Below are positions 60,323 to 64,000 of a stretch of 64,000 nucleotides of DNA, piece by piece. The stretch lies in assembly GCA_003116995.1 (NCBI GenBank), contig BDSL01000088.1:62001-126000 (forward strand), read 5' to 3'. The DNA is from Yamagishiella unicocca (taxonomy: Eukaryota; Chlorophyta; Chlorophyceae; Chlamydomonadales; Volvocaceae). The notes under the pieces were generated by a model. That model did not search any database. It saw only the letters and a program-made list of their open reading frames with translations, and had not been told where the DNA came from. Both the position numbers and the translations under genes were made by a program. The stretch's first letter is position 1. Each line of letters begins with the position of its first letter.

Positions 60323-60327
60323 TGTAA
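60323..60327 (+). terminator. Candidate TGTAA poly(A) signal of HISN4
   Basis: TGTAA about 690 nt after the HISN4 stop. The stop codon itself also overlaps a TGTAA (59627-59631), which is too early to be the signal. Confidence 0.35.
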
Positions 60328-60846
60328 GCTGCTGACACAAGGACAACCTTACTTTCCGCGCGCCATGATCTGAAGGTGAAGGTGCTAGTAGTTTGCTACG
60401 GTGCCGTTCACCCCCAATGTGCTGGACTGCACAGAATCCAGGAAGCGCGTCGCATCAGTCAGAGATCGTCTGAGAACTACGTTTCGACTGGCTGGTCCCT
60501 GCGGAGACGAGGATGCTGCCAGTTCTGCACTGCCAGTTCGTGCGCTGATCGTTTTGCAGTGCCGCCTCTGCGGTATTTTGGACCAACATGCTGCATGCAT
60601 GCTAGTGGTGAGGCGTGAATCAGCAGTTCAGAGCCATACCTCCAGAGCCTAGACGACAGCTGCATGCCGTCCCGGCGATTGACCCAAGCAACCTGGCACT
60701 GCATTCAGCTTAGCGGGAAGATCCCCTTAACATGCGGATTCCTACCACCTACGCAAACTTACATCCACCCGCTGTAGCAGCGCACCCACCCACGGATACA
60801 ACGTGCAGCACGGGAGCAAACACTCGGTCTTCCTCATATGTGGCGG

Positions 60847-60851
60847 TTACA
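60847..60851 (-). terminator. Candidate TGTAA poly(A) signal of ATPG
   Basis: TTACA on the plus strand, TGTAA on the gene strand, about 525 nt after the stop. No closer TGTAA was seen. Confidence 0.4.
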
Positions 60852-61376
60852 AGCACTTTGAGCGGAAAAGTCGTTCAGCCCGCCCAAGCGACGACCCTTG
60901 CAGAGGGGTATTTTCTGCAAGCTCAAACTACCAGATCAAGAGTGTTGTTTCTTCTCGTCAGCAGCAACGGAGGCCCACGCCATCATACGTGTTCTAGCCC
61001 CGTCCACACTCCCACGCAGCACGCAAGGGACTCTCCAAGTGCAACCCGGAACAGGGGCAACCCGGAAAACTGCCCCACCGGCAGCACCCGACAACAAAAT
61101 GGCTGACGCAGCCATCACTACAAAAAATTGACCGGCCCCGCAATCGCAGGTCCAGCCATGACATGCAGGCAGTGGCACCCACGATGGTCTCCGAGCAATC
61201 GCGAGTCCCGAAGCGTCACCCAGACAGCAAGCTCTTTCCCAAATCTGCAGCATTATAGCACACAATTTGGAAAGGCGCGCGTGCACAAGGAGCGCGCAAG
61301 GGTCCCCTACCAAAGCAAAATCGCGGCTCGCAACTCCACAACGAAGAGTGCAGAGCTAGCTGGTAAGCGCAATAGC

Positions 61377-62012
61377 TTAGACCTTGACGCCCTCGGGCAG
61401 GACACGCTTCAGCACCTCAGCGCTGATCTTGTCCACCTGGGCGTCCAGGGTCTTCAGCATGCCAGCCGACTCCTTCTCGAGTCCGGCGATCGAAGACTCC
61501 ACCTCGGCGGTGATCTTAGCCTTAGCCTCGTTGTAGGCCTTGTCAAGCTCAGCCTGCTTAACGCTCTTCTTTGAGTTGATCATGCCGCTGACCTCGCCGC
61601 GGGCCGCCTTGAGGATGCTCTCAGCCTCCATCACCAGCTTGTCGACGTCGCCGGTGTTGTCCTTGACGGCGCCCAGCTTGGAGCGGATATCGTTATCACG
61701 CTCATCCAGGACCTTGCCAACTGGGGTGAACCAGGTCTTCTCGAGGAAGACCATCAGCAGAAGGAACTCGGTGGCCATGACGGGCATCGTCAGGTTGAAG
61801 TCGAAAATCTTGCCGGCGTCGGCGGCCGCAGGCAGAGCAAGCAGCGCGTTGGCAACCAGAGCAGACAACGCCGGCTTAGCCAGCTGGGCCAGCTGCTGCG
61901 ACGGCTTCTCGGCCTGTGCGCGGACCACCAGGCGCATGGGGCGAGCAGCAGCCGGCTTGGCAGCCGCGCGGGCGCCGAACGCAAGCTGAGGACGAGCGAG
62001 CAGCGAGGCCAT
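61377..62012 (-). CDS. ATPG: Chloroplast ATP synthase subunit b' (CF0 subunit II)
   Basis: Peripheral-stalk subunit of the chloroplast F-type ATP synthase, pairing with plastid-encoded subunit b to hold the CF1 catalytic head against CF0. Single exon, 211 residues, close to the known algal length. Residues 1 to about 33 (MASLLARPQLAFGARAAAKP onward, to about VRAQ) form a chloroplast transit peptide. A second hydrophobic, Ala-rich segment ends in ALPAAADA (about residue 66), consistent with a thylakoid-targeting element. The single membrane helix spans about 74-95 (LTMPVMATEFLLLMVFLEK), followed by the family signature FTPVGKVLDERD. The remainder is a long Glu/Lys/Ala-rich helix typical of the stalk, ending KRVLPEGVKV. 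ATG 62012 is chosen because it begins a typical transit peptide; the frame continues upstream to 62186 without homology and is 5' UTR. No intron is needed. Confidence 0.97.
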   Translation of the reverse strand: MASLLARPQLAFGARAAAKPAAARPMRLVVRAQAEKPSQQLAQLAKPALSALVANALLALPAAADAGKIFDFNLTMPVMATEFLLLMVFLEKTWFTPVGKVLDERDNDIRSKLGAVKDNTGDVDKLVMEAESILKAARGEVSGMINSKKSVKQAELDKAYNEAKAKITAEVESSIAGLEKESAGMLKTLDAQVDKISAEVLKRVLPEGVKV

Positions 62013-64000
62013 CTTTGCTATCTGGTGTGGAAACGCGTGCTGCTGCCTGGTAGTAAAGAGTGCAGAAATTTTGCAGCCCCATCCACCTCCTTTATCCTCA
62101 TTTTGTACGGCAAGCCAGGGGCGCGGCGTTGATCCCCTTTTTCTACAGTGTCCTACAGTATTGTTGTTTGTTTGATTGTCGAGCAATTGGGTTCCTTAAA
62201 TGGTTGATATTACTTCCTTTGGCGAGGCAATTGACCATGTGCGAGGCGACCTGTCCTTTCAGGAAGCTTTTACTGTTCATAAGATGATGGATGGCGATTC
62301 GTCGTTATGCCAGGGCTCAGAATTATGCCTCATAATCCCCTTGCCAATTTTTGCTTGGTGGGGAAGGCCTGCGGCGGGTTCGTTGACCTGATTTGGCTTG
62401 ACAGCAAGCGGGCCCAAATGCCGGAGACTGTTGAAGGTTTAGACAGCGCCGTTTTCACCCCTAAATTGGATTCTGGTTAAGGGGAGCCATTTGCCGGTAA
62501 GCGCTGGAGTCGTATGCAATCCTCGCCTATGCCGCGCCCAGGTTGGGAGGGTCTCATAATGGCCGCTGCCTACAGTCATTGGCCCACGCCAATTTAACAT
62601 CAGGACTGTACGTTGGATTGGCAATTGGCCAATTGACGACTGCGTGCCACCAACGGCGCTTGTCCGAACATGTCCGATAATGGCAACATCATCACTGATA
62701 GATCATGGATTCAGAGCCGGTATGAAAGCTCATCAACAGCACATGCAGCGACAAAGACTCGATGCCGTTGGCGGCAAAGGTGGTGTGCCCAGGGGAAAGA
62801 TGCCCTCGGGTGTGCCCGTGTGTGCCTCTTGTGGCCTCTAGTGTCCCGTCGCCTTATACGCTCTTAGACCCTCTTACAGCGGAAGGACCCAACCCGAATA
62901 TCGATATTCCTAGCGGGTCAGGTCAGAAATACAGCTACCTACGATGAACACGAGGAGATATCATGAACTCACTCCAACCTTTGACACACGCCACACGTCG
63001 CCGTTAGCGGCCAAATCACACACCCTATAAGACCGCGAAAACGAATGGACCAATTGAGGAGTGACGGACTTCTGGGGTTGTCCCACGTCCCACGACGTCC
63101 CAAATAATGGCGAAGCACAGCTTACCATCGTGTACATGAAGATGAGCGGCACGCATTTGCTAGGTGCGCTGACCCCCAACCACAGCCGCTGACGGCTTCA
63201 CGTGCGGCTGCGTGCGGGCTGCTCTTATATACCCCAGATGCCGGCCCCGCGCTGTAACCCACCCTAACCTCCCTAACCCAGCCTAACCCAGCTGGTTGGC
63301 AAGGAAGAGTTTAGTCCCTTCCCCTTGCGGATCCAGGCAGCGGGATAGCAGACACGCTCTGGACACACTCGTATGAGCGCAAACAGCTTTTCCATCAAGT
63401 TTCTAGTCAAGCAGGCTACCGCCATTCCTACAATCCCTTGCTGCCACTACTGTATCCCGAAAGCTTGTTCCACAGTCAGAACTCTCACGCACGGAGCTAG
63501 CCCTCCGCGTCGCAGTCGATTCGCATGGCTGTCACGTCGCAAATTCAGGCAAGCTTTACCCTTGTACGTTTTGTACAAAGGCTGCGACGTAAAATGACCC
63601 TTACGCACGTTTGTTTACAACCTCGTTCCTGGTCTCATAGGAATGCCGCTGATACCCTGGGTCCGGACCGAGCGAGCGGTGTGTTAGCTCCCCCCCCCGG
63701 CCTTGCTAAAACGATATAGCCGTGGTTGACAAATATGATTACTTTACGGCGGAATTTCTCGACTAATAAAATAGTCGTATTTTCCCGTCTAGGCTCCAGA
63801 GTTGCTCCGCGACCACGCGCGCGAAAAGATGGGCACTGCCTAGTGGGCTGTGTGTCTATGTCTAAATTATTGTAGGGGAAAACTGTTAACACATTTCGAG
63901 AGCTAGCTTGATCCTTGAATCACTTACTGCTTTGCCCCCGGCTCGACTATTTAGTCCCCCGCACAGTGCTCGAGACGCCCACAAACGCATAGTCACTTTG
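62013..64000. other. Right flank, no recognised gene
   Basis: The start is the ATPG 5' UTR and promoter. The rest has short frames only. Around 63250-63290 there is a CCCTAACC-like, loosely repeated stretch, too short and irregular to be telomeric. I see nothing else in it. Confidence 0.4.

Larger units (their letters stand above)
59632..61376. other. Convergent intergenic region, HISN4 / ATPG
   Basis: Shared 3' space of two convergent genes. No open frame here has a recognisable product. Candidate poly(A) signals lie at 60323 (plus) and 60851 (minus). Confidence 0.45.

Noticed and set aside
63245..63290. CCCTAACC-like stretch considered as interstitial telomere repeat
   Set aside because: Only a few irregular units, not the regular CCCTAAAA array of green algae.

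Overview
The window looks like nuclear DNA of a volvocine green alga (Chlamydomonas/Gonium/Tetrabaena/Volvox group). The evidence is two pherophorin genes (extracellular-matrix proteins characteristic of volvocines), GC-rich intron-dense genes with GT-AG introns, homopolymeric Ala/Gly/Gln/Pro tracts in proteins, a nuclear gene for a chloroplast ATP synthase subunit with transit peptide, and TGTAA polyadenylation-type signals. The species cannot be named from the sequence. There is no bacterial-style operon, CRISPR array, rRNA or recognisable tRNA.

Eight genes are well supported. From left to right: a three-domain fasciclin (FAS1) surface protein (531-4607, +); a tesmin/TSO1/LIN54-type CXC DNA-binding protein (7045-12743, +); a pherophorin with a short spacer (23417-24871, +); an SR-like splicing regulator of the SWAP/SFSWAP family (29924-36906, +); a second pherophorin with a long Pro/Ser spacer (43513-45210, -); the alpha subunit of transcription factor TFIIE (47989-52466, -); the bifunctional glutaminase/cyclase imidazole-glycerol-phosphate synthase of histidine biosynthesis (53757-59631, +); and chloroplast ATP synthase subunit b' (61377-62012, -). 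Exon boundaries were worked out by hand from splice sites, reading phase and domain continuity. In seven genes every exon phase closes. The FAS1 gene has one unresolved phase change. A ninth, tentative Cys-rich gene may lie at 21.6-23.2 kb.

The rest is long intergenic sequence. The 12.7-23.4 kb gap holds a 267-bp near-identical copy of an exon/intron junction from the CXC gene, several short tandem repeats and a perfect 28-bp inverted repeat with an 11-nt loop. Gaps at 24.9-29.9, 36.9-43.5 and 45.2-48.0 kb show no gene I can name. Several introns carry minisatellites (31-bp, 18-bp, 26-bp, 13-bp and 10-bp units).

Functionally the genes form no pathway. There are three cell-surface/matrix proteins (FAS1 and two pherophorins), three nuclear regulators (CXC protein, SWAP splicing factor, TFIIE-alpha) and two plastid proteins (histidine synthesis, ATP synthase). 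TFIIE-alpha and the histidine enzyme are divergent and share about 1.3 kb of upstream DNA; the histidine enzyme and ATP synthase b' converge. The two pherophorins are 18.6 kb apart, on opposite strands, and share the same phase-1 first-intron position.
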